From: Darksidea phi
Taxonomy: Eukaryota; Ascomycota; Dothideomycetes; Pleosporales; Lentitheciaceae
Length of the DNA: 12,150 nucleotides
Assembly (NCBI GenBank): GCA_030770425.1
Contig: JASJFT010000460.1
Coordinates: 1 to 12,150 of the forward strand
Reading direction: 5' to 3'
Of this stretch, positions 1 to 9,759 are shown one piece after another. A model generated the notes under the pieces. It was given only the letters and a program-made list of their open reading frames with translations. It did not search any database and had not been told where the DNA came from. The translations under genes and the position numbers were made by a program. The stretch's first letter is position 1; every line of letters begins with the position of its first letter.

Positions 1-198
1 CCCAGTCCCTGCCAGTGGTCGCTACAATGTATAGAAAGTCTTAACGCTAAACCACTTGACTATGAGTTGAATTAGAAAGGAATGTCGCGCGTTTAATATA
101 TATAGTGTATGCTTTCGCAAAAGGTGACAGGATCGATTCAAGACCAGTCTGTTGAGCGAACGATACCATTAGAGTGAATGATGCTGGGGAAGCCATCG

Positions 199-264
199 AT
201 CTAGGGGAGCCAACAATCTAGGGAAGCGAACAATTTAGGGAAGCGAACAATCTAGGGGGCGAAC
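199..264. repeat. 17-base tandem repeat upstream of the secreted-protein gene
   Basis: Four units of 16-17 bases lie head to tail, starting at 199, 215, 232 and 249. Each has the pattern AAT(C/T)TAGGG-AGC-AAC with few differences; a more degraded copy may precede them at about 184-198. The array ends about 117 bases before the start codon at 381, so it lies in the promoter or 5' leader of the gene at 381-798. Whether it binds a regulator is unknown. The TTTAGGG within one unit is not part of a telomere-type array. Confidence 0.8.
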
Positions 265-380
265 GACGAGCCCAATCTACAAAAGGGTCAATGATCATTA
301 CACCATAGAACACATTTTCTAGCTCTCAACCACAAACTCGCTCCAAACTCTTCGCCTAAGCGCTTCAACGGATCAACACC

Positions 381-798
381 ATGCGTCCCACAACTCTTCT
401 TAATCCCCTCCTCACAGCTCTTCTCGCCCTTTTTACACTCGCCGCCGCAGCCCCAACCACCGCCGATGTTTCCGTCGATGCCGGCGCTCCCGGTGGAGCC
501 TGGGTCTGCCCACAGTAAGCATTTCACATCTCCAGCATCACAAAGTCCTACCTAACCAATACCTAACCATAGGCCCCACTGGGGCGGAGTCTGCACATGG
601 GTTAACCCCTTCACCCACTTCGAAAACTGCATAGAATTCCGCACCCCAGTCAAATCCATCGGCCCTGATCCCGGAGGCTACTGCGTGCTCTACAACACCC
701 ATTGCAGCAAAGATCACGAGCTCCGTGTCATCGATTACCCGGGAGTGTCGGAGGGAATACCGGGCTTCACGCATATGCGGTGCTTCAAGGGTTCCTAA
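381..798 (+). CDS. Small secreted cysteine-rich protein, beta/gamma-crystallin-like
   Basis: Two exons, 381-514 and 573-798, encode 119 residues. The 58-base intron (515-572) starts GTAAGC, carries CTAAC branch-site candidates and ends ATAG; splicing removes an immediate in-frame stop and joins the exons in phase. Residues 1-24 form a classic signal peptide: a leucine-rich core, then AAAA before P25. The mature part has six cysteines (43, 52, 64, 82, 89, 115), which could form three disulfides. The pattern W41-V-C-x4-W48-G-G and the later SIGPDPGGYC stretch resemble the Greek-key motif of small fungal secreted beta/gamma-crystallin-like proteins; this is inference from pattern memory. It should be exported. 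The biochemical role is unknown; a wall-associated or host-interaction (effector-like) role is possible but untested. The neighbouring dehydrogenase is convergent. Coding assignment is firm; function is not. Confidence 0.8.
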
Positions 799-1169
799 AT
801 TGCTGAGAAATGGGTATGTATATGATTTACGAGCGTGTAGGGAAAGGGTATTGGCTAATGTTCCGTTTGGGTGGCCGAGGTATGTTGAACCGATAAGTAG
901 GCATGTGACTACTTCACTTGGTTACATATGCGGTGTTCTGCAGGATACATGACTGGCGTGGGTTCGAGCATTCGCACCAAACGGCCGTGATAGTAATGGG
1001 CAGTATGGACGTTGATGGCAGCGGTAGACGGACTGATCATAGACGGTTCAACGACCGTTGCGACATATCAGTACAAGACATTGAACGCACTAGACTGTTC
1101 TCCAATTTTCTCGCTATGCGCTTCGCTATTCACTATTGACCAGCTGGCCTAGTTGATTCCACCCTCGTG
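799..1169. other. Convergent intergenic region, no gene seen
   Basis: This holds the 3' flanks of the secreted-protein gene (+) and the dehydrogenase gene (-). Short open frames on the + strand have no recognisable domain, splice structure or signal peptide. I see no RNA gene or repeat here. Confidence 0.6.
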
Positions 1170-2359
1170 TCACACATCAGCAACCTCAACAGTGACCTTT
1201 TTGCTTCCCGCCTTCCCACTCTTTAGATACTCCCAGGCCTTAGGAATACCCTCGATCCCTTTGCCCTCAACAGTGTAATCGCCTGCCTGGATCTTCCCAC
1301 TTTCCAGCAAATTGTACACCAGGGGAACATACTTATGGAACCTATCATTCAGCTCCTTGGCATCAGGACGCCCAATCGGCCCAATTTTAACAGCTACAGA
1401 TTTGAAGCCAAGTGAATCTTCGGGAAGGGGGTCCCAGCCGTTGGTCGTGACGTAGAGACGAGTGGAGTTCGTGGTGGCCGGAAGGGAAGGGAAGAGCGCG
1501 GCGATGACGTTGTTGTTCATGGCGACGGCATCGAAGGCGATATTGAGAGTGTTGCCTGTGATGGTCTTGATTTCCGAGATAACGTCGGTGACGTCTTTGC
1601 CGTAATCGACGGTTGCATCTGCGCCAACCTTACCCAAGAGCTAATACCAGCTACGGGTCAGCCATCCGCAAGGCATACTGCATTCTGCTTCCGTTCCTCT
1701 CGGGAATACACACCTCGAATGATTTGGCTGAGCACGTCGTGACAACTTTATACCCGCTCAACTTCAACGTCTGCACCGCAAATTTCCCAATTGTACTCGC
1801 ACCCCCGAACACAAGGACCCATTCATCCTTCGCTTTGGGCAAGGCCTCCGGATCAAGAAATGGCAACTTCAACGCGTCGAAAATGGCGTCGAAGGCTGTG
1901 AGAATGCCTGAACCCGTGCTGGCAGCCTGCGCGAAGCTGAGATTCTTCGGTTTTGGGATCGTAACCGCGGCATCCATGAGGTACTGAATTGCAACCGTTA
2001 GTCCTGTGCAATCGCGACAATTATGAGAAAGCAGAAGAACGTACATATTCCTGCCATGCGCCGTGCCCCTTTACCCCTAGTCGAGTACACCCAAACACCT
2101 CATCGCCTTCATTGAACTTCTTACCTAACGCGCTCTCCGCGTCTTTACCAGCTTTTACAACAATGCCAGCGGCATCACAACCCGGGACTAGAGGCCAACT
2201 CTCAACGAGCAAGCCCATGTCAGACATGAAAACGTCGACGGGATTGATAGCGGAGTAGATCGTCTTGACTAAGATTTGCGTGTCACTGGGCTCAGGGATC
2301 TCGATGTCGGAGCGCACTTCGGCAGGCGCGCCGATGCTTGGGATGATAACGGCTTTCAT
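1170..2359 (-). CDS. MDR-superfamily (quinone oxidoreductase-like) dehydrogenase
   Basis: Three exons on the minus strand, 2045-2359, 1714-1983 and 1170-1640, give 351 residues. Intron 1 (1984-2044, 61 bases) has GTACGT, a CTAAC branch site and TCAG; intron 2 (1641-1713, 73 bases) has GTGTGT, CTGAC and TTAG. Both are phase 0. The ATG at 2359 gives the standard MKAV opening; an upstream open extension is ignored. Residues 1 to about 115 are the GroES-like domain, with INPVD (38-42) and VPGCDAAG (58-65). INPVD sits where zinc-dependent alcohol dehydrogenases have their catalytic cysteine, so this is probably a zinc-independent NADPH-dependent reductase, as in quinone oxidoreductases and fungal trans-enoyl reductases. 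The nucleotide-binding Rossmann motif is GGASTIG (165-171), followed by KFAVQ. Length is typical (about 340-360). The substrate cannot be read, and no polyketide synthase or other cluster gene lies nearby. Cytosolic; no signal peptide. Confidence 0.88.
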
Positions 2360-3028
2360 AGCGATGTTGGGGAGGTTTCCGTCAGTGTGAAGGAAGGGTG
2401 AGGAAGGTTGATGTAGTGAAAGGATGGTTAAAGGCATGGAAGTATGGCTTCTTATACTTCTTTGTCTTCGTATATCGCATTGTCGCAGCTAGCCGTGTTA
2501 TCCAGAATACGGGTATGCTGGCCCTTGGGATTCGGTTCCAGACTGCATCGTGCTGCTAGTCTATGATGCAGCCCTTCGTATTGTGCTGCAGCTCCATCTT
2601 TGTCAGCTAAAACTGAGGCGACTAATCCGAAATCAGCACGGCTGGTTGGACGCTACATGAGCGCCCGCAGTGAACACGAGTCGCGGACGGGATATCTATG
2701 GATGTGGCATTGGTGAGAAGGTCGGCGCGAGGCTAGATGCCAGCCCCTCGCTTAGCAAAGTATCTGCAGCAGTGGCTTGTACATTTGGGTCGGAGTGTCG
2801 GTGATGTCATACACCGACGTTCACTGCTAAGGCTTCATTCACGTGAGCGATCATGTAATCACTACCCCTAAGAAGAAAGAGGAAGTGTTTGCTTTGAAAG
2901 CATCCCGAGCCAACGAAGACGTCTCGATTCGTGTAGATCATTTATAATGCTTGGACAGCTTAGCTCCGTCGCGTCCTTCAACAAGGCAGAGCGCATACGG
3001 CAAGACGACAAATGCATCCATCCATACC
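2360..3028. other. Intergenic, promoter side of the dehydrogenase gene
   Basis: The region separates the deacetylase 3' end from the dehydrogenase start, both on the minus strand. On the minus strand a TATAAG-like element lies at about 2448-2456, roughly 90 bases before the dehydrogenase ATG. A CACGTG hexamer occurs near 2840. No coding region is supported. The open frame running to 2938 on the minus strand is readthrough of an unspliced deacetylase intron. Confidence 0.5.
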
Positions 3029-3964
3029 TTAACAGGTGGTTGCGCCGTTCCCGGTGCCATTAACATACGCACCCCCAGCATCACCAAGGCACTCCGCTGC
3101 GCATCGTTAGCCAATCCCCATGCAGCGTCCATGCAGGAGGCGGACTCACCGACAGTCACCAACTTCAGGTTGTTCGTCTTCGCCCAATTGATCAACCACG
3201 GTGTTAGCGTCTCGACAGTGCCTTGGTACGTCTCATGCATGAGCGGGATATGGCCATTGCCACTGGCGCCGGCCTGCTGGAACTTCTGCTGGCTCTGTGC
3301 TGGCGTCTTGCCGTTCCAGTCCTCGGCATCGACATCGTCCGTGATGACGCGGTAGCCAAGGGTCTTCATAGTTGAGAGCACACTGCCGCCCGTGGCGAGG
3401 TAAGGAGGCCGCATATACGTGGGCTTTACGCCAATGATATTGACAAGGGCTGTCTCGAGGCGCGACATTTGGCTGTTTAGGTCTGACGTGGACATGGAGC
3501 CAAAGTTCTGCGGGTGAGACCAGGTGTGCGATGCGATTTGATGGCCGGCCTTGTAGGCGTTCTGCAGCGCCGTCTTTTGGTTGTAGATGCAGCCTATTGG
3601 TCATACGTGTGAGTTGGATTTGCAGGTTTGGGCGGCAGTGTCAAGCCATGGACGGGGTTTGCTACCATAGAGGGTACCAGTTACGAAGAAAGTGCCCTTA
3701 GCTCCGCCCTTCGCAAGGATGTCGCTGAGCTTTTGGGTGTATTGGTAGGGACCGTCGTCGTATGCGAGGGCGAGCTGGCCGGGCGCAGAGCACTTCGTGA
3801 TGACCTGGCCTGCTCTGTTCATATTAGCGTCCAACGCCTTCTCGCATCGGCGATGGCAATACCTACGGTGGACCTGCGCGCGCCATCATTTGGATTGGAT
3901 TTAGGATTGGCATGGCGCTGGCGGCGGCTGCCAGTGACGCGACGACAAGAGTCGTGAATCTCAT
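3029..3964 (-). CDS. Secreted NodB-type polysaccharide (chitin-type) deacetylase
   Basis: Four exons (3867-3964, 3666-3814, 3150-3593, 3029-3096) encode 252 residues. Introns are 3815-3866 (52 bases, GTAGGT...CTAAT...ACAG), 3594-3665 (72, GTAGCA...ATAG) and 3097-3149 (53, GTGAGT...GCTAAC...GCAG). Residues 1-17 look like a signal peptide ending ASA before M18. The family's five motifs are present: YDDGP with D52 and D53 (catalytic base and metal ligand), HTWSH with H105 and H109 (metal ligands), RPPY 144-147, DVDAEDW 169-175, and LMHE with H202. A C-terminal ECLGD follows at 232-236. Such enzymes remove acetyl groups from chitin or related N-acetylglucosamine polymers outside the cell, modifying the wall or hiding it from host enzymes. 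There is no chitin-binding module and no GPI-type tail, so it should be free. Exon 1 is the least certain part, since its donor was chosen by frame. Confidence 0.9.
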
Positions 3965-5071
3965 GATTACAAAACAACTGGTATCAGTTACTAGATACGT
4001 GTTGCGAGGCTGAATGACTTTCAGTGATTTCATGGGGCTTCCTTATATATGCAGCCTCGACCCATGGTGTTGAACAAGCGTCGTCGTACATATAAACCCT
4101 CTTGGCCCATTCCTGGTAAATAGCCCCAGTTTATCCGGGATCTCGAATCTCCATGTCGCCGCAAGTCCGTCGAAATGTTTCCTGAGTGCCAAGAACAGAC
4201 TTGGAGGGTCTTACTATTTGTGGATTGCGGGCGGGCTGACAATGCTATCATTGGTTGAGGCAGCCTACGGCGAATTTCAGGAGGGTGGGGATGCATCACC
4301 TGCCTCGAAGATCCACTCGTCTCATTTAAAGGCCATGAAGCCCTTCACCCGAATGTAATAAAGGAGAATCGACGGGCAACCCATATTAGTGTCAAAGTGC
4401 ACCCACCGGTTAAATGCGGCATTAACAATGCTTGCGCACGTGGATGGTGGTGTGTTCCAGTGATGTTGGGTGTCCGTTTAGGGCCATCGCAGAAACGAGA
4501 CTCGATTCTGAAACGCCGCTCTTAACTTTAGTGATGCTCGGTCTGCTTTTAGCACTAGTCGAGCGCGAAGCCGACTTCAAGTTGTTCTGTCTCCCTTGCG
4601 ATCCAAAGGCGAGTTTTATGGATCCTTGGGCGTGTTATCGGCGAGCTTCGGATACAATTTGTCGGACCTTTCACGAGTATGTGGCGCATATAGCAGACAT
4701 GCCCTTGGCTATGCATTGGACAATGCGAGCTGGCTTCCTATCTTCTAACGGGGAGATGGTGCCGAGTACCACTGTGGGCCAGCAACGAGGGAACTGCCTT
4801 ATCAATGCTGAAATTATTAGAGTTCGAAACATCGTACGTCATTGATCGCGGCTTCGATATGAATGAAGGAGGCCGTTCTTCGGGAGAGAGCCTAATATTG
4901 CACATGTATGCGGTGTTGTAGAGTATGTATGTTAGAAACACCGTTCGCGCTGTGGAGACCCTAGTCTCCGCAAAATACTCTATCTTCTTCCAGGTTCTGG
5001 TTGTATCTTCCATACCGCAAATATATGGCCTGTAACCCTTCGAGCGACACGTCCACGGTAGCCATTAGCGA
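3965..5071. other. Gene-poor stretch upstream of the deacetylase
   Basis: Apart from the promoter-proximal part near 3965-4060, no gene is supported here. Several frames stay open for 90-140 codons on both strands (for example + 4432-4845 and - 4738-5013), but they overlap each other and show no domain, transmembrane pattern or convincing splice structure. Composition is not AT-rich and CA/TG dinucleotides are common, so this is not RIPed DNA. Confidence 0.5.
4042..4049 (-). promoter_or_regulatory. TATA-box candidate for the deacetylase gene
   Basis: TATATAAG on the minus strand lies 78-85 bases before the start codon at 3964. This spacing would allow a 5' leader of about 50 bases. It is a sequence match only. 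Confidence 0.45.
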
Positions 5072-5584
5072 CTAGAGGCTTGGTGAGTCGCGGCCTTCGC
5101 TGATCACGTTATTCCATGGGTAGCCTGTAATCCGGAAGTGATGGCCGTATGCTGTGCTCATAACTGGACTTCCATCGGTGTACGAAGGTGGAAGCTTCCA
5201 CCCTGATCTAACCCAGATGGAAGGTCGTCTTTTTGCCAGAGCATCAAGGAAAGACACAGGCAGAAGGCTATGAATGATAAACGCAGAGATGAACGCAGTG
5301 TCGTTCTCGTTCCTTGCAATGATTGCAGATAGGCTGGGATTCACCTAGAGTCGTTAGTCCTGCATAATTCTCGATACAATGACTTGTGCCCCGACACAGC
5401 AGACACATCTTCGACAGGCCACGACATTGCGAGGGTGACCCCTTATCAGTAATAATTGGGCGTAAAAACTCACCGCATTTCGCGCGCTGCCGTGATAGTG
5501 TAACGAGCGGGGGTGCTTGCGCTCGGGAATGGGGGAACATGCAACGCTCACTTCGAAAGTCCTAATATCAGTATACAAAGACAT
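5072..5584 (-). CDS. Possible two-exon hypothetical protein (weak)
   Basis: On the minus strand, exons 5474-5584 and 5072-5344 join in phase 0 across a 129-base intron (5345-5473) with a good donor GTGAGT, a GACTAACG branch site and a CTAG acceptor. The model gives 127 residues from the ATG at 5584 to a TAG at 5072-5074. I recognise no domain. The second exon has a hydrophobic stretch (FISAFIIHSLLPVSFLDAL), possibly one membrane or buried helix, and an aromatic-rich end. The frame upstream of 5584 stays open without another ATG, so a further 5' exon is possible. The only support is the well-formed intron. It could be a chance model or the remains of a gene. Confidence 0.22.
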
Positions 5585-6623
5585 GCAGCGGTAGTTCAAG
5601 CTGTTGAGCGTACCCGGTAAAGAAAAACGTAGATAGGCGTATTGAATGGCTGATGTCGCTGACGGCCTTCTCGTGGACGTCTGTGCGGCGCTAAACAAAA
5701 GCGACGGCGCTAGCGCTCCATCGCAAACTCTTGTGTGCCTAGAAGCCAAAGCGATGAATTTGTCGCGTCTTTGTAACCGCGCTCGTCCAAAAGGCGACAG
5801 GGCTTGCAGTTTGCTAGCGTGGTTGATTCAACACTACCCAGCTTCTACAGAGTTTTTCCCCTCCAGAGCTACGATCGTTCCATGCCCCCAACGATTTGGG
5901 TCAGATGCGTCGTTCCAGCGATTTTTCTGCTTCGTGGCCTCCCGCGCCATTATTGATGAGCACAGTCGAGGAGCGCACGTCGAGTGACGAGCATGGGAAG
6001 CTTCACCACGGGAACGTCGACAAACATGGCTTCTAATGAGAAAGCGACAAGCTGCCGCGTCGCCACGTGCTCTCAATCTTTCAATACACAAGTATTGCCC
6101 TGGTTGTTGACACGTGATATCGCGCCACACCACTCCACCACCTAAGGCGCGTTCGCTGCAGGCACCTCAGCCACATTCGTTGCAAACGCCTATTCTCTGT
6201 AAATAATCCTCAACTCGGCTCGCTAAGATTCATCAACGTTGTAGTTCCGGTTAAACTAACGACGGGCCATCTCGGTCTGTTCGCTGAATTGTTCGGCCGG
6301 GTTATGTCTCTTCTGGTTGAGGACGTTGGAATAACTAAATGCGCCAAATACCGTCTAGTTTGCAGCTGGTTTGCCCTTGTGCCCAACCGTCTTGACTCGT
6401 TATTAATTCGCTGCAGCGCTTTTTGCTAGGGACATTCAACACATTACCTTTCAACCAGCCAGATCTTTCGAAGTGAAACTGGTCAAGGCGGCCCGACCAA
6501 GACCAACCGTAGCCTCCATCGTCCCCTGGGTTAGCCGCCGAGGCACCCGCTCGACATCTTTATTTTGTTGTTTAAGCAACGTGGCGCCGAGATACTCCAA
6601 CATCGGCTTACAGGCCGATATCA
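5585..6623. other. Stretch without a supportable gene
   Basis: Short frames exist on both strands (+ 5646-5987, - 5834-6133), mostly without ATG starts or domains. I see no repeats, RNA genes or splice-linked exons that make a recognisable protein. Confidence 0.45.
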
Positions 6624-6839
6624 ATGGAAACGCCAAAAGAACTTTCTATGGCTGGCGTCAGCTTACTATGGGATGCGGCGAACAAAGGCGATGGAGATCG
6701 CATCAAGATCTTGCTCTGTCATGGAGCGGCTCCGAGGTCGCATAAACGTCGGAGGGTGCCCCTACAAGTCGCGAAGGGGCGTAGGTTGGAGGGGATTATC
6801 GATCTTTTGCCAGCACCTGGCGAGCTCGTGGGGTCATAG
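6624..6839 (+). pseudogene. Ankyrin-repeat-like fragment
   Basis: A 71-codon frame from the ATG at 6624 contains one ankyrin-like unit: LLWDAANKGD (residues 14-23), DRIKILLCHGA (25-35), then PLQVAKG and EGIIDLL (to about 62). This matches the helix-turn-helix consensus in which an A-x-x-G-D helix is followed by a V-x-x-L-L helix and a TPLH-like start of the next unit. It then ends at a TAG after a few unrelated residues. One and a half repeats without an N-terminal domain suggest the broken end of an ankyrin gene, probably related to the families of which 7725-9293 is an intact member. The shared PLQVA is too short to prove descent from it. It could instead be the only readable exon of a small gene; the frame is closed by a TAA shortly upstream. 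Confidence 0.45.
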
Positions 6840-7724
6840 CCGAGACTCGGCGGTGACCACAAGGAGATGGCGCCTGGTGCGGATGGACTGATTTTTATGG
6901 TACATCCATCGTTTGCGGCGGACGTGAAAGGGCTGAGATTGCCTAATACATTTGCCTCTGTGGTTGATACACTCAGCTACCAATCCCCTATTGGCCTTTC
7001 TCCCAATTCCGCTACACCACGTGGCGTACAGTATCACGTTTCGACCTGTTCTGTCTAAAACCTGCGGTGCTGAGGCCTCTGCGCCGAACAATGCTACATG
7101 GATGCCTAGGAACTCCTCGCATGCTCTAGGCACAGCTAGCTTCCAACTACAAACCCCACGATAGTAGTCTATCGCACGCTCCAGCAGCTTGCTTGGCTAG
7201 GGGCTTTGCACGCATTGTGCATCTCGCACAATGGAAGGACAAACGCCATGTGTTTCAGGATTTAAGAGGTCGCACACCTGACGATGGTGTTCTTGTGAAC
7301 TAGTGTGGGTGGAGGCGGCTGCCTTTTGCGGGAGGCTCCTTCCCATTATAGCGCCATGGCGCGGTCGGTATTGCGGTTTGCTCATCGACGCGCTCCTTCC
7401 GCTCGAGCGTACGCAAGCAAACTCTCTCTCACCTCGCCTTTGCCTATCACCGCTATTGTGCCGCCTCCTTTAATCACCGCTATTATGCCGCCTCTCCAAT
7501 AGCCGCTATTGTGCTGCCTCCTTCACCTTCCCTACCGGTTCACATACCGCCCCCGACAGTTGAAGTTGGGGATTCTGTTCCCACCAACAAACTTTTCGAC
7601 TGACCGGCCCACTTCTACACAACCCTGACCTGCAGACACAATTTCCTAGGTCGCATGATCAACAGCAATAACCTCACAGTTGCATCACCTCAATCACATC
7701 ACTCCGGCTGAGCGGACCGCAGCT
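6840..7724. other. Intergenic region upstream of the F-box/ankyrin gene
   Basis: No gene is supported. Open frames are short and lack domains. The region includes a three-copy tandem repeat at 7446-7525. From about 7560 to 7724 it is probably the promoter and 5' leader of the gene starting at 7725. No clear TATA box was found. Confidence 0.5.
7446..7525. repeat. Three-copy 27-base tandem repeat
   Basis: Units lie at 7446-7472 (27 bases), 7473-7498 (26) and 7499-7525 (27), each of the form AT(C/A)(A/G)CCGCTATT(G/A)TG, then C(C/T)GCCTC and a pyrimidine-rich end. The middle unit has lost one base. The array sits 200-280 bases before the start codon at 7725. It could be a promoter repeat or part of an older, frame-broken coding repeat. 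Confidence 0.75.
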
Positions 7725-9293
7725 ATGTATCTCCTTGACCTACCCGTGGAGCTCTTCGCTAACATCATTCACGAATACGTGGCGAAGGTGGGGGTACACA
7801 AGGCCTGGAAGGCCCGTGAGGTCTGCCGTACGTACAAGTTTCGTCTGTAGCCTGTCGCAGGTGGATGCTGATACGATGCCAGGAACTTTCGCACACTTGA
7901 TCGACGCCGACGCGTTCTCTAATCAGCCGCTGCGAGCTTTCGTCACACGTCCACGGCCGGCGAAATATCTCCCCGCTACCTACTCGAACGTTCTGAAGCA
8001 GAACTTGGGGCGGTTCATCTTGGCCAGGACTCAAAAGCCGCTCGATGTCGATCCTCAAATACCCTCTACCATCAATCGATGTTCGGATTTTCTCATGCGG
8101 TTCGAGGACGACGCAACTATTCACGTTGAGCGACGGCTTCAGATTACTCGCGAACTGTGCAACGCCGTCGTTGGCATGCCCGCCTACCACGGCCGGGATG
8201 TTTGCAACTCTCTCGACGTCGGTCGGATGCGCCTGTCTTTCTTCGGGACCCCAGACTCTAACATGCTGGACTTGCTAGCTGCTTCTGTCGTCACGTCTAA
8301 CCAGAGTGCCTTTTTGCACTGTGTTCAGGATGGTGCTAGTCTGTGGCAGGAGAGCAACGTCTTCCCATATCCTCTGGTAATTTCCATGCTTCACACCAGC
8401 GACGAGGCTATGACCAGCTATATACTCGACCATATACAATCGCTCGCTCCCGTCCAAAAGAACGAGATACGGATGATGTATTGGATGTTCGCAGAGGTCA
8501 TGGGTTGCTTAGTTCGGGACGAACAGACAGACGACGTTGTCCAATTGCTTTTCTGGATCAGTGAAAGCGCATTGCCGCCTCCCGATAAACGCAGTTTCAA
8601 TACTCGTATGTATCCACGATACCATCGCCTTGTCAGGAGCTTCTGCTAATGCAGACACTAATAGTCCTCTCTACCGCCATCCACACCCAAGACTCTACGG
8701 CCGTTGAAGCTGTCTTGCGTATCAGGATCAAGAGTTCGCCTAAGGTTTTGTGGGAGCATTATCAGGCTGTCAGTCAGCTTGGGAACCCAGAGCTTCTGAC
8801 CGCTTTGATCGAAAGGGGCAATTTCAAGGTCAATCGCGGGTTTTGGAGCAGTTCACCTCTCTATGACGCTGTTGGTACGTACGATTCTGTTCATGTGCTA
8901 AGCAAAATCACTCACCCTACCCAATACCTCAAGGGCAGCTCTAACATGTATGTGCAATTACTAGAGCGCGGTCGCACGGAATTTGTTCGTAAACTGCTGG
9001 AAGCCGGCGCGTATCCCGATGGCCCTACGCGTAGCGATAAAACTAAACGGAGTTCTGGCTTTTCACAACCCTTGCAGGTCGCAGTAAGGGGTGAGAACCT
9101 CGAGATGATGGACCTGCTCTTCGAGTATGGCGCGACATTGGCCGGCACTGGTGGCAATTGGAACAAGGAGGCTCTCTTCGCTGTCGCCGAATCTGTGTCA
9201 GATGCGCGCATCCTGCAGCGGCTATTACTGGCTCAAGCGAAGGAGGAAAAAACTAAGCCAGCCATCACTAAGTCAAAGAAGAAGCGCCACTAG
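7725..9293 (+). CDS. F-box-like/ankyrin-repeat protein
   Basis: Three exons (7725-7827, 7883-8605, 8665-9293) encode 484 residues. Intron 1 (7828-7882, 55 bases) has GTACGT...GCTGAT...CCAG and rebuilds VCRTFAHL; intron 2 (8606-8664, 59 bases) has GTATGT...GCTAAT...ATAG. Without splicing, a TAG at about 7849 or a TAA at 8647-8649 stops translation. The N-terminus, LLDLPVELFANII (3-15) with VCRTF (33-37), resembles the F-box-like opening of many fungal ankyrin proteins: an LPxEL helix, then a C-R-x-F helix. The middle (about 50-270) is helical and unrecognised. The C-terminal half has degenerate ankyrin units, clearest at 382-395 (FVRKLLEAGAYPDG) and 410-433 (PLQVAVRGENLEMMDLLFEYGA). The last 20 residues are lysine-rich, possibly a nuclear signal. 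The likely role is protein-protein interaction, perhaps as an SCF ligase substrate adaptor if the F-box is real. Partners are unknown. The start at 7725 is the first ATG of the frame. Confidence 0.82.
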
Positions 9294-9759
9294 TCTTGAT
9301 CTAGACCAACCCGAGCCCCACGGTTGGGGTTGATATAGGGCTGCAGGACTTCGGAAATCGGGACGTATTAGCTGGTATTGACACTACCGACACGAAGTTC
9401 CTTCTGGGGATTCTCCAGGTACAAAATTTTGGGTTTCGCGAGCCTGGACTGGGCAATGGTACTGAGGGTGCAAACGAATTTTCCAACAGGAACGGGGCGC
9501 GCAATGGTAACCTCAGCAAGATATAAATTCCCATGTAACAGGTAGATATGCTAAACGCAAGCAACTTGATGCCATAATAATCACATATTCACCTACACAT
9601 GTCTCCTTCATGACTTTTTAAGCTTGGAACCGCTCACCATTCGCTAGCGGAAGGTCTGAGCGTTCTGCCTTCGGATTATTGATTATTGAAGCGACATCTG
9701 GAGCAATACTAACGCCTATCTCGTACTCATGTCGTCTGCTGCCTAATCGCCGGGGATGC
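9294..9759. other. Convergent intergenic region
   Basis: This lies between the 3' ends of the ankyrin gene (+) and the nuclease-like gene (-). A short inverted repeat at 9307-9332 (CAACCC / GGGTTG arms, with CCCC/GGGG nested inside) starts 14 bases after the ankyrin stop codon and might form a 3' hairpin. No gene is supported in the rest. Confidence 0.5.

Noticed and set aside
199..264. TTAGGG-like strings as telomere repeats
   Set aside because: TAGGG occurs once per 17-base unit and never in tandem hexamers, so this is not a telomeric array.
950..985. GGTTCGA-like string suggesting a tRNA T-arm
   Set aside because: No matching T-stem, acceptor stem or anticodon arm could be paired around it.
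2938..3028. Long C-terminal tail of the deacetylase
   Set aside because: It arises only if the intron at 3097-3149 is kept; the spliced form matches the family's C-terminus.
4432..4845. 137-codon open frame on the + strand
   Set aside because: It starts at TTG, overlaps an open frame on the other strand, and has no domain, signal peptide or splice context.
4738..5013. 91-codon ATG-started open frame on the minus strand
   Set aside because: No recognisable domain and no linked exon. A possible acceptor (TTTCAG) inside it did not lead to a consistent model.
5834..6133. 99-codon frame on the minus strand
   Set aside because: Begins at GTG codons with no ATG near its start; composition looks like chance.
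7735..7882. Open frame extending the ankyrin gene's second exon upstream
   Set aside because: It reads through intron 1. The alternative exon from 7725, spliced at 7827/7883, restores the LPVEL and VCRTF motifs.
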